Assembly: GCA_050250665.1 (NCBI GenBank)
Contig: JBFWOF010000005.1
Coordinates: 62,001 to 126,000, forward strand
DNA from: JADKFD01 sp050250665
GTDB lineage: Bacteria; Pseudomonadota; Gammaproteobacteria; Xanthomonadales; SZUA-5
Length of the DNA stretch: 64,000 nt
Reading direction: 5' to 3'
The notes beneath the pieces are model-generated. The model was not told where the DNA came from and did no database searches. It saw nothing but the letters and a program-made list of their open reading frames with translations. Both the position numbers and the translations under genes were made by a program. Positions within the stretch are counted from its first letter, which is position 1. Every line of letters starts with the position of its first letter. Positions 45,543 through 54,777 of the stretch are shown here, piece by piece.

Positions 45543-46477
45543 TCGATCTCGGCGCGAACGCGGCGCACGCCGTCGCGGAGACGACTCAGCACCTGGGAAG
45601 TGGCTTCGTCGATATCGTCAAAGCGCTCGGTTCTGGAATAGGCCTGAAGCGCCGCGCTGGCGGCAGGATCCTTGTGGGCTTCCAGCAGAATCTCGCGCAG
45701 CCGCGACTGGATGGCCGGATCCAGCCCTGGACGCACCAGTTCCAGTGCTCTGGGGAAACTGGCGCTCTCGTAAAACACGTCCAGGTCGGCGAACACGGCC
45801 GGCTGCTCGCGCTGCAGCTGTAGCCAATCCTGATTGCTGAAGACTGCGGCATCGACGAGACCCTTGTGGACCCAAGTGATCAGATTGCTCTCCGATCGGG
45901 AGAAGACGTATCCGATGAACTCCGGCGGTGGCCGCTCCAGCGGCGAGGCCTGGATGGCCAGAGGCAGACCGAGGTCGAGCAAAATGGCCGCAGGTGCCAG
46001 ATAGGCACTGGTGGACAGGGGATGCTGGAAACCGAGCGCCTTGCCGCGCAGATCCGAGAGGCTGCCGATGCCGCGGTCTCTGCGGGCGAAGAACACGCTG
46101 TGGTAATCAAACTGCCCGCCGCGGCTGGCACGCAGGAAGACTTTGGCATCGGCGCGCTCCTGAAAGCCCAGTGCCGCACCCGAGGTTTCACTGATCCAGT
46201 CGACCTTGCCCTGACGCAGGTAGCTGACCATCTGCTGGGCATCGCGCGCCATCAACACCCGACCTTCGCGGATGCCGACATCCCCCATGCGTGCCACGAC
46301 ATAGTCAAGCAGCGGCTTCAGCTGTTCGTAGTGGGCCTTGGGATCATCGCTGACCCGGCCCAGCACCAGAACCGTCTGTGGTGCCCTGTCGGCCCAGACG
46401 AGTTCGCTGCGCAGAGCCAGCAAGGACCATGCACACAGCACCAGGAGTTTGGCCAGATTCAAGCTGCGCATGCCCAT
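45539..46477 (-). CDS. PhnD-like periplasmic substrate-binding protein
   Basis: A 312-aa protein with signal peptide (MGMRSLNLAKLLVLCAWSLLALRSELVWA) and the phosphonate/phosphate-type binding fold: VDWISETSGAALGFQERADAKVFL and SVFFARRDRGIGSLSDLRGKALGFQHPLSTSAYLAP. No ABC permease or ATPase gene is present. Instead it overlaps the GGDEF-EAL gene (ATGA). Such orphan binding proteins often feed ligand information to membrane sensors (inference). ATG 46477 (or 46471, two codons later) gives the signal peptide; the longer frame upstream overlaps the FG-GAP gene. Confidence 0.85.
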   Translation of the reverse strand: MGMRSLNLAKLLVLCAWSLLALRSELVWADRAPQTVLVLGRVSDDPKAHYEQLKPLLDYVVARMGDVGIREGRVLMARDAQQMVSYLRQGKVDWISETSGAALGFQERADAKVFLRASRGGQFDYHSVFFARRDRGIGSLSDLRGKALGFQHPLSTSAYLAPAAILLDLGLPLAIQASPLERPPPEFIGYVFSRSESNLITWVHKGLVDAAVFSNQDWLQLQREQPAVFADLDVFYESASFPRALELVRPGLDPAIQSRLREILLEAHKDPAASAALQAYSRTERFDDIDEATSQVLSRLRDGVRRVRAEIE

Positions 46478-46545
46478 GCGTAGTGGCGGACGACGATCCA
46501 GTATAGGCCTGAAGATCGATGCCGACGGAGGGTCTCCCGCTGGGT

Positions 46546-48993
46546 TCAGAAAGACCCTGTCGGGGTCACGGACTCGAACCCGTCGCCGAAGAGCTGGTCC
46601 ACGGTCTGGACATAGGCCGTGCCTTCGAGTGGATTGTCGACGCCGCGACCGGGCGCGCCGACCAGCACGGAAGCGCCATCCATTGCCACCGCCCGCCCGA
46701 ATCCGTCGCCGGCAGCCCCGCCCGCGGCGAGCCACTGCTGTGCCTCGCTCCATCCGTTCGGCCCGCGACGGAACAGTCGCACTGCGCCCTGATTGGCCGC
46801 ACTGCCGACGTCAAAACCGCTGCCGCCCAATACGGCCAGATCACCGTCGATAGCCACCGAGATACCCAGGCCCTCACCTGATTGCGGCAGCGCCGCCAGC
46901 AGGGCGCCGTCGTACACCAGATCGGGCAGCCGGTAGACATAGGCGGCGCCCTGCGAGGCGTTGCGATCCTGGAAGGCTCCGACGAGCACCCGTTCGCCAT
47001 CAGCCGAGATCGAAAATCCGAAGGCCGCGTTGGCTTTTGGCACCGGCGCCTGGGTTCCGGCGATTGAGACCCAGCTGCTGCCGCTGCGGGCGAAGACGAA
47101 CACTCCGCCTGCCGACAGCGGCCCCGGGGTCTTGGTAAATCCCGGCGCACCGACGATGGCTCGATCATCAGCCAGGGCAACGCTGGCGCCGAAATAGGCG
47201 GAGCTTACGGGTTCCGGCAGATCCAGGCCCGCCTCCTGCTGCCAGCCCGCCGGGTTGCGTCGGAAGACGTAGGCCTTACCCTGGTCGGTCAAGGGGACTC
47301 TGGCCCCACGTGCACCTACCAATACGACTTCCCCTTTGATGGCAACGGCGAAACCGAACAGGTCACGCGCACGACCATCGTTGGCGGTCAACTTGGTGTC
47401 AAACAACCAGTCCCCGCCCTCGCGTCTGAACACATAGGCCGAACCTTGATCCACGTTGTCGCCGATGACATCCCAGTAGGCGCCGATCACCGCATAGTCG
47501 CCGTCGATGGCCACGGAAATGCCGAAGCGGTCCTCGATGGCGGCATCCGGCGCATCGAGGCGACCGCCGTAGCTCCATTGCGAGCCACTGCGCTCGAACC
47601 AATGCACCGCACCCGCCTCGGCCCCGGCATCGGTTTGCTCCAGGTAGGCACCGACCATGGCGACATCGCCGTTCACGGCCACCGCGGTGCCGTAGCGATC
47701 AAACATGGCGCCATCGCCGCTGTCGAGTCGGCCAGCGGACGTGACCGCGGCGCCCTGAGTCAGGTACCAGTGCACAGCGCCCTGGCCGCGATTGGGTCCG
47801 ACCCGATCCAGATCGGCCCCGATCAGTGCGCCATCGGCAGTCAATGCCAGAGCCGAGCCAAAACGGTTGGAAAGGCCGCCATTGGCGATGTCCAGCTGCG
47901 CGATTTCGGCGAGCGTCTGTCCGTTACGCTGGTAGACGCTGACCACTCCCTCCCCAGACAGGGCTGCGCCGGCCGAAATCAGCGCCCGGGTTTCATCCAG
48001 ACTGACGGCACTGCCAAATCGATCCGCAGGCAGCCCGCCTGGTCGGGTCAGAACCGCCAACTGCTGGGCGCCGCCAGCTATGCGCAGCAGCCTGACTTCA
48101 CCCGACCCGGCACCGGGCGTTCCTATCAGCGCCAGGCCCCGACTGGCAGCAATCGCGGCGCCAAGTTGATCGCCGGTTCTCGCGGTCAAGGGCAGCCGCG
48201 CCAGTGCCGTCCAGGCATTGCCCGACAGTTCGCTGCGGTAGACGGCACCGCTGCCGTCGGCATCAGGGGCACCGATCAGCAGCACGCCGTCAGCCATCGC
48301 CACGGCTGTGCCGAAGCGGGCGGCTACTGGACTGTCAGGTGCCGACATGCTCTGCTCGAACTGGTACTGCCCGTTGCCATCGCGTCGATACAGGTCGACC
48401 CGGCCCGAGCCCGCTCGCGGCGCACCGACAGCCAGTCGGTCCTGCCACACGGCGATGGCGGCACCGAAGCGTTGATCAACCTCCACCACCGGCGGCGAGA
48501 TCAACTGACGCAGCAGATAGCCTTGTGCGGATCTGCCATAAACAAAGATGCTGCCGGCTTCCTGTGCCTGAGCAACCCGTCGGCGTGGTGAGCCGATCAC
48601 CAGAAAATTCTCGGCCATGCCCAGCGCCGCGCCAAAATTGTCTCCGTCCTCGCCTGTGGGCTGCGGACTCAGCTTCTGGCTCTGCACCCAGCCGGCGCCG
48701 GAACGCTCGTACACGTAGGCCGAGCCCTGACCAATACCGAAGGTGGCTCCAGGCGCTGCAATGGAATCGCCGTAAGCACCGATCACGGCCACATTGCCGT
48801 CGACCGCGACAGCGATGCCAAAACTGTCGCCCGACGCACCGTCGCCAGTGACCGGCGGCGGCAGTTCGGTTTCGACCAATGCGACCGGCTGCGCCGGCAG
48901 AACACTGCAGACCAGCAGGCTTGCAGCCAGCAAGGGCAACCAGCGCCGCCAACCAGCCCGGTTTCCATCGCATCCGATACTCATCCCAGTCAT
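46546..48993 (-). CDS. Secreted FG-GAP/beta-propeller repeat protein
   Basis: An 815-aa exported protein with signal peptide (cleavage near VLPAQP, residue about 34) and about 14 repeats of the integrin-like FG-GAP type (FGIAVAVDGNVAVIGA, FGSAVSLDETRALISA, FGFSISADGERVLVGA), each about 50 residues. The C-terminus is QLFGDGFESVTPTGSF, with a DGFE motif also seen in the BNR protein. Likely surface or periplasmic; no enzyme domain seen. ATG 48993 or 48984 are both possible. Confidence 0.82.
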   Translation of the reverse strand: MTGMSIGCDGNRAGWRRWLPLLAASLLVCSVLPAQPVALVETELPPPVTGDGASGDSFGIAVAVDGNVAVIGAYGDSIAAPGATFGIGQGSAYVYERSGAGWVQSQKLSPQPTGEDGDNFGAALGMAENFLVIGSPRRRVAQAQEAGSIFVYGRSAQGYLLRQLISPPVVEVDQRFGAAIAVWQDRLAVGAPRAGSGRVDLYRRDGNGQYQFEQSMSAPDSPVAARFGTAVAMADGVLLIGAPDADGSGAVYRSELSGNAWTALARLPLTARTGDQLGAAIAASRGLALIGTPGAGSGEVRLLRIAGGAQQLAVLTRPGGLPADRFGSAVSLDETRALISAGAALSGEGVVSVYQRNGQTLAEIAQLDIANGGLSNRFGSALALTADGALIGADLDRVGPNRGQGAVHWYLTQGAAVTSAGRLDSGDGAMFDRYGTAVAVNGDVAMVGAYLEQTDAGAEAGAVHWFERSGSQWSYGGRLDAPDAAIEDRFGISVAIDGDYAVIGAYWDVIGDNVDQGSAYVFRREGGDWLFDTKLTANDGRARDLFGFAVAIKGEVVLVGARGARVPLTDQGKAYVFRRNPAGWQQEAGLDLPEPVSSAYFGASVALADDRAIVGAPGFTKTPGPLSAGGVFVFARSGSSWVSIAGTQAPVPKANAAFGFSISADGERVLVGAFQDRNASQGAAYVYRLPDLVYDGALLAALPQSGEGLGISVAIDGDLAVLGGSGFDVGSAANQGAVRLFRRGPNGWSEAQQWLAAGGAAGDGFGRAVAMDGASVLVGAPGRGVDNPLEGTAYVQTVDQLFGDGFESVTPTGSF

Positions 48994-49240
48994 GAATTCG
49001 CCTGCGCCTCGGTCTGACGTCCTGCACTGCGGCGGAGGATCGCACGCCGGCAAACAAAAGCGCGTGCATCCGGGACGATCGCCAGCTCAGAGCTTCAGCC
49101 AGCCTGCACAAGCGTGCCGGCGATCCTCACACCGGCGCGATTCAGCGCCACACCCATGCCAGGCCCAGGCGGGGCGACCATGAGATTTTGCCCGCAGACG
49201 CGTAGCATCGCGGACCCAAGCAGCCGCAGGACACGCCCTC

Positions 49241-50503
49241 TTGAGCCAGAATCCATCCCATCTGGACGCCGTCGACCCGCTGCAGGGCTTCCGGGCCGAG
49301 TTCGCCGTGCCTTCGATGGCGGGGCGCGAAATCGCCTATTTCTGCGGCAATTCGCTGGGATTGATGCCGCGCGCGACGCCGGCGGCCTTGAGTCGGGTGA
49401 CCGAGCAGTGGCAGACCCAGGCGGTCGAAGCCCATTTCACCGATGACGACGCCTGGATGAACTACCACGAGCTGGTGCGCGACGGGCTGGCCCTGATCGC
49501 CGGTGCCAAGCCCATCGAAGTGGTGGCGATGAACACGCTGACCACCAATCTGCATCTGATGATGGTCAGTTTCTATCGACCCACCCCGCAGCGCCGCAAG
49601 ATACTCATCGAGGCACGGGCCTTCCCCTCCGATCGTCATGCTGTGGCTTCGCAGATTGCCTTTCACGGCGGCGATCCGGCCGCGGACCTGATCGAACTGG
49701 CGCCGCTGCCCGGAGCCAGCACGATCGACCTGGCGCAGATCGAGGCGATTCTGGAGCGCGAAGGCGAGCGTATCGCGCTGATCCTGTGGCCAGGCGTGCA
49801 GTACGCGAGCGGGCAGCGCTTCGACCTGCAGCGCATTGCTGCGTTGGGCCGACGCTTCGGCTGTGCAGTGGGCTTTGATCTGGCCCACGCCATCGGTAAC
49901 GTGCCGGTCGATCTGCACGACAGCGGCGCCGACTTCGCGGTCTGGTGCAGCTACAAGTACCTCAATTCGGGTCCGGGGGCGATTGCCGGCTGCTTCGTCC
50001 ATGAAAGGCATGCCAACGAACATCTACCGCGTTTTGCCGGCTGGTGGGGTCATCAGGCCGCCACCCGCTTCCGCATGGGGCCGGAGTTCGTGCCAACCCC
50101 AGGCGCCGATGGTTGGCAGTTGTCGAATCCCTCGATTCTGTCGCTGGCGCCCTTGCGCGTGTCGCTGGCCCAGTTCCAGCGCGCCGGCCTGCCTGCCCTG
50201 CGTGACAAGTCCATCGCCCTCACCGGCTGGTTGGCGGAAAATCTGATCACCCGCCTGGGTGATCACCTCGACATCCTGACGCCCAGTGACCCCGAACAAC
50301 GTGGCTGTCAGCTCTCGATCCGGGTGCGCGCCGGACGTCAGGCCGGTCGCGATGCCTTCGAATTCCTGGCAGCGGCCGGCATCCTCTGCGACTGGCGCGA
50401 ACCCGACGTGATCCGGGCCTCGCCGGTCCCACTCTACAACCGCTTCAGCGACTGCCAGCGACTGGTCGATGCGCTGGACGAGTTCTTTCGGAGTCAGCCA
50501 TGA
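49241..50503 (+). CDS. kynU: Kynureninase
   Basis: A 420-aa PLP enzyme cutting kynurenine or 3-hydroxykynurenine to anthranilate or 3-hydroxyanthranilate plus alanine. PLP lysine K239 in WCSYKYLNSGPG, with GNSLGLMPR near residue 36-44. Start: TTG at 49241, preceded by AGGA nine bases upstream; no ATG exists before residue 26, so the TTG is needed to keep the conserved N-terminus. It overlaps kmo by ATGA. Together they point to de novo NAD synthesis from tryptophan, as known in Xanthomonas; the dioxygenase steps are not in this window. Confidence 0.93.
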   Translation: MSQNPSHLDAVDPLQGFRAEFAVPSMAGREIAYFCGNSLGLMPRATPAALSRVTEQWQTQAVEAHFTDDDAWMNYHELVRDGLALIAGAKPIEVVAMNTLTTNLHLMMVSFYRPTPQRRKILIEARAFPSDRHAVASQIAFHGGDPAADLIELAPLPGASTIDLAQIEAILEREGERIALILWPGVQYASGQRFDLQRIAALGRRFGCAVGFDLAHAIGNVPVDLHDSGADFAVWCSYKYLNSGPGAIAGCFVHERHANEHLPRFAGWWGHQAATRFRMGPEFVPTPGADGWQLSNPSILSLAPLRVSLAQFQRAGLPALRDKSIALTGWLAENLITRLGDHLDILTPSDPEQRGCQLSIRVRAGRQAGRDAFEFLAAAGILCDWREPDVIRASPVPLYNRFSDCQRLVDALDEFFRSQP

Positions 50504-51873
50504 AGACCAGCGCAGCTCCCATACTGATTGCCGGCGCCGGTCTGGCCGGCGCTCTGCTGGCGGCACAACTTGCCGAGCAGGGACATCGGGTAACCCTGGT
50601 CGAACGCCGCGGCGACATGCGCCGCGAGCAGATTGCCGTTGGCCGATCGATCAATCTGGCCCTGGCCGAGCGCGGCTGGGAGGGCCTGCGCAGGGCGGGC
50701 GCCGTGGAACTGGTGCGCAGCTACGCCCTGCCGATGCGCGGCCGCATGGTTCATGGCCGCGACGGCGAATGTCAGTTCCAGGTTTATGGACTCAAGCCGA
50801 ATGAGGTCATCTGGTCAGTCCACCGCGGCCGTTTGAACCAGACGCTGATCGATGTGGCAGCGGATGCCGGCGCCACGCTGCGCTTCAATGCGCGACTGGA
50901 CGGCGTGGACTTCGACGGCCGCCGGGCACACTTCGTCGATGAACTCGACGGCAGCGAGTTCGACCTCGAGTTCGCCGTCCTGATCGGCGCCGACGGCGCC
51001 GGCTCTGCCGTACGCGCCGCGATGGAGGCCGAGCAGCCGCTGGGTCAACGCACCGATTTCCTCGATCACGGCTACAAGGAGCTGACCATTCCGCCCCGGG
51101 CGGATGGCAGTCCGGCGATGGATGTGGAATCGCTGCATATCTGGCCGCGTGGCAGCTACATGCTGATTGCACTGCCCAACCCCGATGCCACCTTCACCGC
51201 CACGCTGTTCCTGCCCAATGAAGGCGAGTGCAGCTTTGCCCGATTCGCCGATGTCGGCGCCGCGCGCCGATTCTTCGAGACCGAGTTCGCCGATGCCCTG
51301 GCGCTGATCCCTGACTTTGACGAGCAATATCAGCGCCATCCGGTGGGCCTGCTGGGCACGCTGCGCTGCCCGCACTGGCATCGCGGCGATCGCGCCTTGC
51401 TGATCGGCGACGCCGCCCACGCCATCGTGCCCTTCCACGGCCAGGGCATGAACTGTGCCTTCGAGGACTGTGTGGCGCTGCAGGACCTGATTGCCGAATG
51501 CACCGATCAGGGTCAGACCCGCTGGCCTGAAGTGTTCGAACGCTTCGACGCCGAACGCCGTCCCAATGCCCACGCCATCGCCGAGATGGCGCTGGAGAAT
51601 TACCTGGAAATGCGCGACGCCGTGGCGGATCCGCGTTATCAGCTGCGCCGCCAGCTGGAGCTGGAACTGGCGCGGCGGGTGCCGGATCGCTTCATGCCGC
51701 GCTACAGCATGGTCATGTTCAGCAGCGTGCCCTATGCCGTTGCGCGCGAGCGCGGCGAACAACAGCTCGAACTGCTGAAGGAACTCACCGCCGGCAAGGA
51801 CCGCTTCGACGAGATCGACCTCGAGGCCGCCGTCGACCACGTGCACGAACGCATGACGCCACTGCCCGCATGA
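50500..51873 (+). CDS. kmo: Kynurenine 3-monooxygenase
   Basis: A 457-aa FAD monooxygenase hydroxylating kynurenine. FAD GAGLAGALLAAQL at the N-terminus, NLALAERGWEGL, and the second FAD motif LLIGDAAHAIVPFHGQGMN. C-terminal helix segment with a FMPRYSMVMFSSVPYA stretch, typical of KMO. It overlaps kynU upstream and trmJ downstream (both ATGA), one transcript. Confidence 0.94.
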   Translation: MKTSAAPILIAGAGLAGALLAAQLAEQGHRVTLVERRGDMRREQIAVGRSINLALAERGWEGLRRAGAVELVRSYALPMRGRMVHGRDGECQFQVYGLKPNEVIWSVHRGRLNQTLIDVAADAGATLRFNARLDGVDFDGRRAHFVDELDGSEFDLEFAVLIGADGAGSAVRAAMEAEQPLGQRTDFLDHGYKELTIPPRADGSPAMDVESLHIWPRGSYMLIALPNPDATFTATLFLPNEGECSFARFADVGAARRFFETEFADALALIPDFDEQYQRHPVGLLGTLRCPHWHRGDRALLIGDAAHAIVPFHGQGMNCAFEDCVALQDLIAECTDQGQTRWPEVFERFDAERRPNAHAIAEMALENYLEMRDAVADPRYQLRRQLELELARRVPDRFMPRYSMVMFSSVPYAVARERGEQQLELLKELTAGKDRFDEIDLEAAVDHVHERMTPLPA

Positions 51874-52649
51874 GCGAAACCGCCGTTCCCGTCCTCAGCG
51901 CTGAAGCACTGCTGCAGCCCATCGCCAGCGTGCTGATGCAAACCTCGCATCCCGGCAACATCGGCTCTGCCGCTCGCGCCCTCAAGACCATGGGCCTGTC
52001 ACAGCTGCGACTGGTGGCGCCGCTGCGCTTTCCCGACCCCGAAGCCAATGCGCTGGCCTCCGGTGCCGAAGACATCCTCGACCACGCCCAGCAATTCGAA
52101 ACGCTCAACGACGCCCTCGCCGATGCTCGTATGGTCTTCGGCAGCAGTGATCGTGTACGCGGCATCCGCATGCTCGAAATCGAACCGAGGGAATTCGCCC
52201 GGCATGCGCTGGACGCCGCTGCCGTGGGTCCGGTCGCCGTGCTCTACGGCACCGAACGCACCGGGCTGACCAACGAGGAACTCGAGCTCTGCCAGTATCT
52301 GGTGACCATTCCCGCCAACCCGCACTACAGCTCACTGAATCTGGCCAGTGCGGTGCAGGTACTGTCCTACGAGTTGCGCATCGAGGCCCTCAGCCGCAGC
52401 GGCCGTGAGCCCGCAGACGCCCTTCACGTGCCAGCCCCGAACGAACAGCTGGAACGCTATTTCGTGCACCTCGAACAGGTGCTGGAACTGGTCGGGTTCT
52501 TCGGCGACCGCTCCTCGACCAAGATCATGCGCCGTTTGCGCCGACTCTATCAGCGCAGCATGCCCGACGAACGCGAACTGCAGATCCTGCGCGGCATCCT
52601 GACCGAAACCGAAGTCACCATCCGCGGGCGCAAACGCCGCGAGCCGTAG
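51870..52649 (+). CDS. trmJ: tRNA 2'-O-methyltransferase TrmJ-type (SPOUT)
   Basis: A 259-aa SPOUT methyltransferase. QTSHPGNIGSAARALKTMGL and VAVLYGTERTGLTNEEL match the TrmJ knot, with IPANPHYSSLNLASAVQVL as the SAM loop. TrmJ methylates the ribose at position 32 of tRNAs. It starts in an ATGA overlap with kmo, an unusual partner, so its expression is tied to the kynurenine operon. The stop is followed by a run of nine C. Confidence 0.9.
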   Translation: MSETAVPVLSAEALLQPIASVLMQTSHPGNIGSAARALKTMGLSQLRLVAPLRFPDPEANALASGAEDILDHAQQFETLNDALADARMVFGSSDRVRGIRMLEIEPREFARHALDAAAVGPVAVLYGTERTGLTNEELELCQYLVTIPANPHYSSLNLASAVQVLSYELRIEALSRSGREPADALHVPAPNEQLERYFVHLEQVLELVGFFGDRSSTKIMRRLRRLYQRSMPDERELQILRGILTETEVTIRGRKRREP

Positions 52650-52980
52650 CCCCCCCCCGGGATCGCCCCTGGGATCGCCGAGTTGTACTCGGCCGCTCTT
52701 GGCCCGGAAAAGCGAAGATCAACAGCGCCGACTACAAGTCGGCGATCCCAGGTTCAGGTTGCCGCCGGGATCGCCGAGTTGCACTCGGCAGCTTCTGGCC
52801 CCGAAACAGCGAAGAGCCACAGCGCCGACTACAAGTCGGCGATCCCAGGTCCAGGTTGCCGCCGGGATCGCCGAGTTGCACAAGTCAGCTTCTGGCTCTG
52901 CCAAGGCGAAAGACCACAGCCTGCGCAGCAGCATCGCCGTCCCTGCCTATACTGGGCCATCCTCGACCCTGCCCTCGCCC
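52650..52980. other. Intergenic region with a tandem palindromic repeat and no gene
   Basis: This 331-base gap between trmJ and tesB begins with a run of nine C, then holds the repeat at 52671-52925. From about 52930 to 52980 I see no further feature except the tesB start region. Confidence 0.7.
52671..52925. repeat. Tandem 96-97-bp repeat with REP-like hairpins, 2.6 copies
   Basis: Units start at 52671, 52767 and 52864 (gggatcgccgagttg...). Units 1 and 2 each pair gggatcgccgagttg with a downstream caagtcggcgatccc (a hairpin over about 75 bases); unit 3 is diverged and lacks the second arm. Confidence 0.88.
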
Positions 52981-53859
52981 ATGCCCAACGCCATCGTTGA
53001 AGAACTGATCGATTTGCTGCAACTGGAACGCCTGGAAGAAAACCTGTTCCGCGGCCAGAGCCGTGATATCGGCACCCGTTTTGTCTTTGGTGGCCAGGTA
53101 CTCGGGCAGTCACTGGCCGCGGCGCAGCGCACGGTCGAGGGCCGCGATGTGCATTCGATGCATGCCTATTTCCTGCGTGCCGGTGATGTCGAGGCGCCGA
53201 TCGTCTACGAGGTCGACCGCAATCGCGATGGCAAGAGCTTCAGCTCACGTCGGGTGGTGGCCATCCAGCACGGCCAGCCGATCTTCACCATGGCCGCCTC
53301 CTTCCAGGAACCGGAAGAGGGTCTGACGCACCAGATGTCGATGCCCGATGTGCCGCAGCCCGAGGATCTGGCCGAACCCGAACCGCTCAGTGCCGAAACC
53401 CTGGCCAAGATCCCGCCCAAGCTGCAGCGTTGGGTGATGAGCCGTGGCCCCTTCGAATTTCGCCATGTCTATCCGCGCGACGAATTCAAGCGCCCCAAGC
53501 GTCCGCCGCTGCAACATGTGTGGTTCCGACTGGTCGACCGCATTCCCGACGACGCCTTGCTGCACCGGGCGCTGCTGGCCTACGCCTCGGATTTCCACCT
53601 GATCGGCACCGCCACCCTGCCCCATGGCATCAGCTACCTCCAGGGCAATGTGCAGATGGCCAGTCTGGACCACGCCATGTGGTTTCACCGCTCGTTCCGG
53701 GTCGATGACTGGCTGCTGTATTCCTGCGACAGTCCCACCAGTCAGGGCGCGCGTGGCCTTTCGCGCGGTTCGATCTATGAGCGCAGCGGCCGACTGGTGG
53801 CCTCCACGGCCCAGGAAGGCCTGATCCGCTTGCTTGAAGAGAAAGCTGATTCCCCGTAA
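52981..53859 (+). CDS. tesB: Acyl-CoA thioesterase II
   Basis: A 292-aa double-hotdog thioesterase hydrolysing acyl-CoA. ENLFRGQSRDIGTRFVFGGQVLGQSLAAA opens the first hotdog; the second ends with the catalytic Asp (YSCDSPT), Ser/Thr (LSRGSIY) and Gln (TAQEGL) known from E. coli TesB. ATG 52981 gives the standard start; an upstream frame extends over the repeats and is not coding. Confidence 0.93.
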   Translation: MPNAIVEELIDLLQLERLEENLFRGQSRDIGTRFVFGGQVLGQSLAAAQRTVEGRDVHSMHAYFLRAGDVEAPIVYEVDRNRDGKSFSSRRVVAIQHGQPIFTMAASFQEPEEGLTHQMSMPDVPQPEDLAEPEPLSAETLAKIPPKLQRWVMSRGPFEFRHVYPRDEFKRPKRPPLQHVWFRLVDRIPDDALLHRALLAYASDFHLIGTATLPHGISYLQGNVQMASLDHAMWFHRSFRVDDWLLYSCDSPTSQGARGLSRGSIYERSGRLVASTAQEGLIRLLEEKADSP

Positions 53860-53864
53860 CGGCC

Positions 53865-54569
53865 ATGAGCGAAGACAGCATCCGCCTGTATCGCACCCAC
53901 CTGCACGCCTGCGGCTATTTTCGCGACCGCCAGGCCAGCAATCATGTGCTCGACCCGGAGTCGCCGCGACTGGCCTCGGTCTACGGACAGGCGCTGGCCC
54001 AAGGCTTTCGCCGCGCTGGTGACGTGCTCTACCGCACCGCCTGCCCCGGCTGCAATGCCTGCGTACCCTATCGCATCCCGGTCTGGCAATTCGTCCCCAA
54101 ACGCAGCCAGAAGCGAGTGTTGGCGCGCAACGCCGATGTTCAGGTCCTTTGGCGCAAGGCCGAGCTCACAGACGAACATCTGGCCCTGTACCAGCGCTAC
54201 CTCGGCCAGCGCCACCGCGGCGGCGGCATGGACGGCGCCGGCGCCGAGGACTTCAGTCGCTTCCTGCTGAGCGCCTGGGCCAGCACCTGGTTCATGGAGA
54301 TACGGCTTGCCGGCCAGCTCATCGGCTGCGCCGTCACCGATCTCTGCGCTGATGGCGCCTCAGCCGTCTACACCTATTTCGATCCCGATCTGTCGCCCCG
54401 ATCGCTGGGGACCCTGGCCATCCTCAAGCAGATCGAACACTGCCGAATCAACGCACTGGCACACCTGTACCTCGGGTTCTGGATCCAGGGACACCCGAAG
54501 ATGGACTACAAGCGCCAGTTCGCGCCCGGCCAGCAATACCTCGGCCAGCATTGGCAGCCGATCGACTAG
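53865..54569 (+). CDS. bpt: Aspartate/glutamate leucyltransferase (arginyltransferase family)
   Basis: A 234-aa aminoacyl-tRNA-protein transferase adding leucine to N-terminal Asp/Glu of proteins for Clp-dependent degradation. Cysteines in CPGCNACVPYRIPV (about residues 60-66) and the C-terminal KMDYKRQFAPGQQYL match Bpt. It is five bases after tesB in the same direction. Downstream to 54777 lies a 208-base gap with no gene, before the pilin cluster. Confidence 0.93.
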   Translation: MSEDSIRLYRTHLHACGYFRDRQASNHVLDPESPRLASVYGQALAQGFRRAGDVLYRTACPGCNACVPYRIPVWQFVPKRSQKRVLARNADVQVLWRKAELTDEHLALYQRYLGQRHRGGGMDGAGAEDFSRFLLSAWASTWFMEIRLAGQLIGCAVTDLCADGASAVYTYFDPDLSPRSLGTLAILKQIEHCRINALAHLYLGFWIQGHPKMDYKRQFAPGQQYLGQHWQPID

Positions 54570-54777
54570 CTCAAGCTGCTCAAGTCGATCATCACGCCTT
54601 CCCACTCGACGCGCACCCCCAACGCAAAACTGAGACTTGCATCACCCTTCCGAAGAACCCGCGGGCCCAGCCTCGCCACTTGTCCGGTCATTGCTACCTC
54701 GCGCCCGAAGCCGCTTGCCCGGCACCAGTCAAATCACTAACTTGGCGCTTATTACAAAAGGCGGATCTCGGGAAGTC

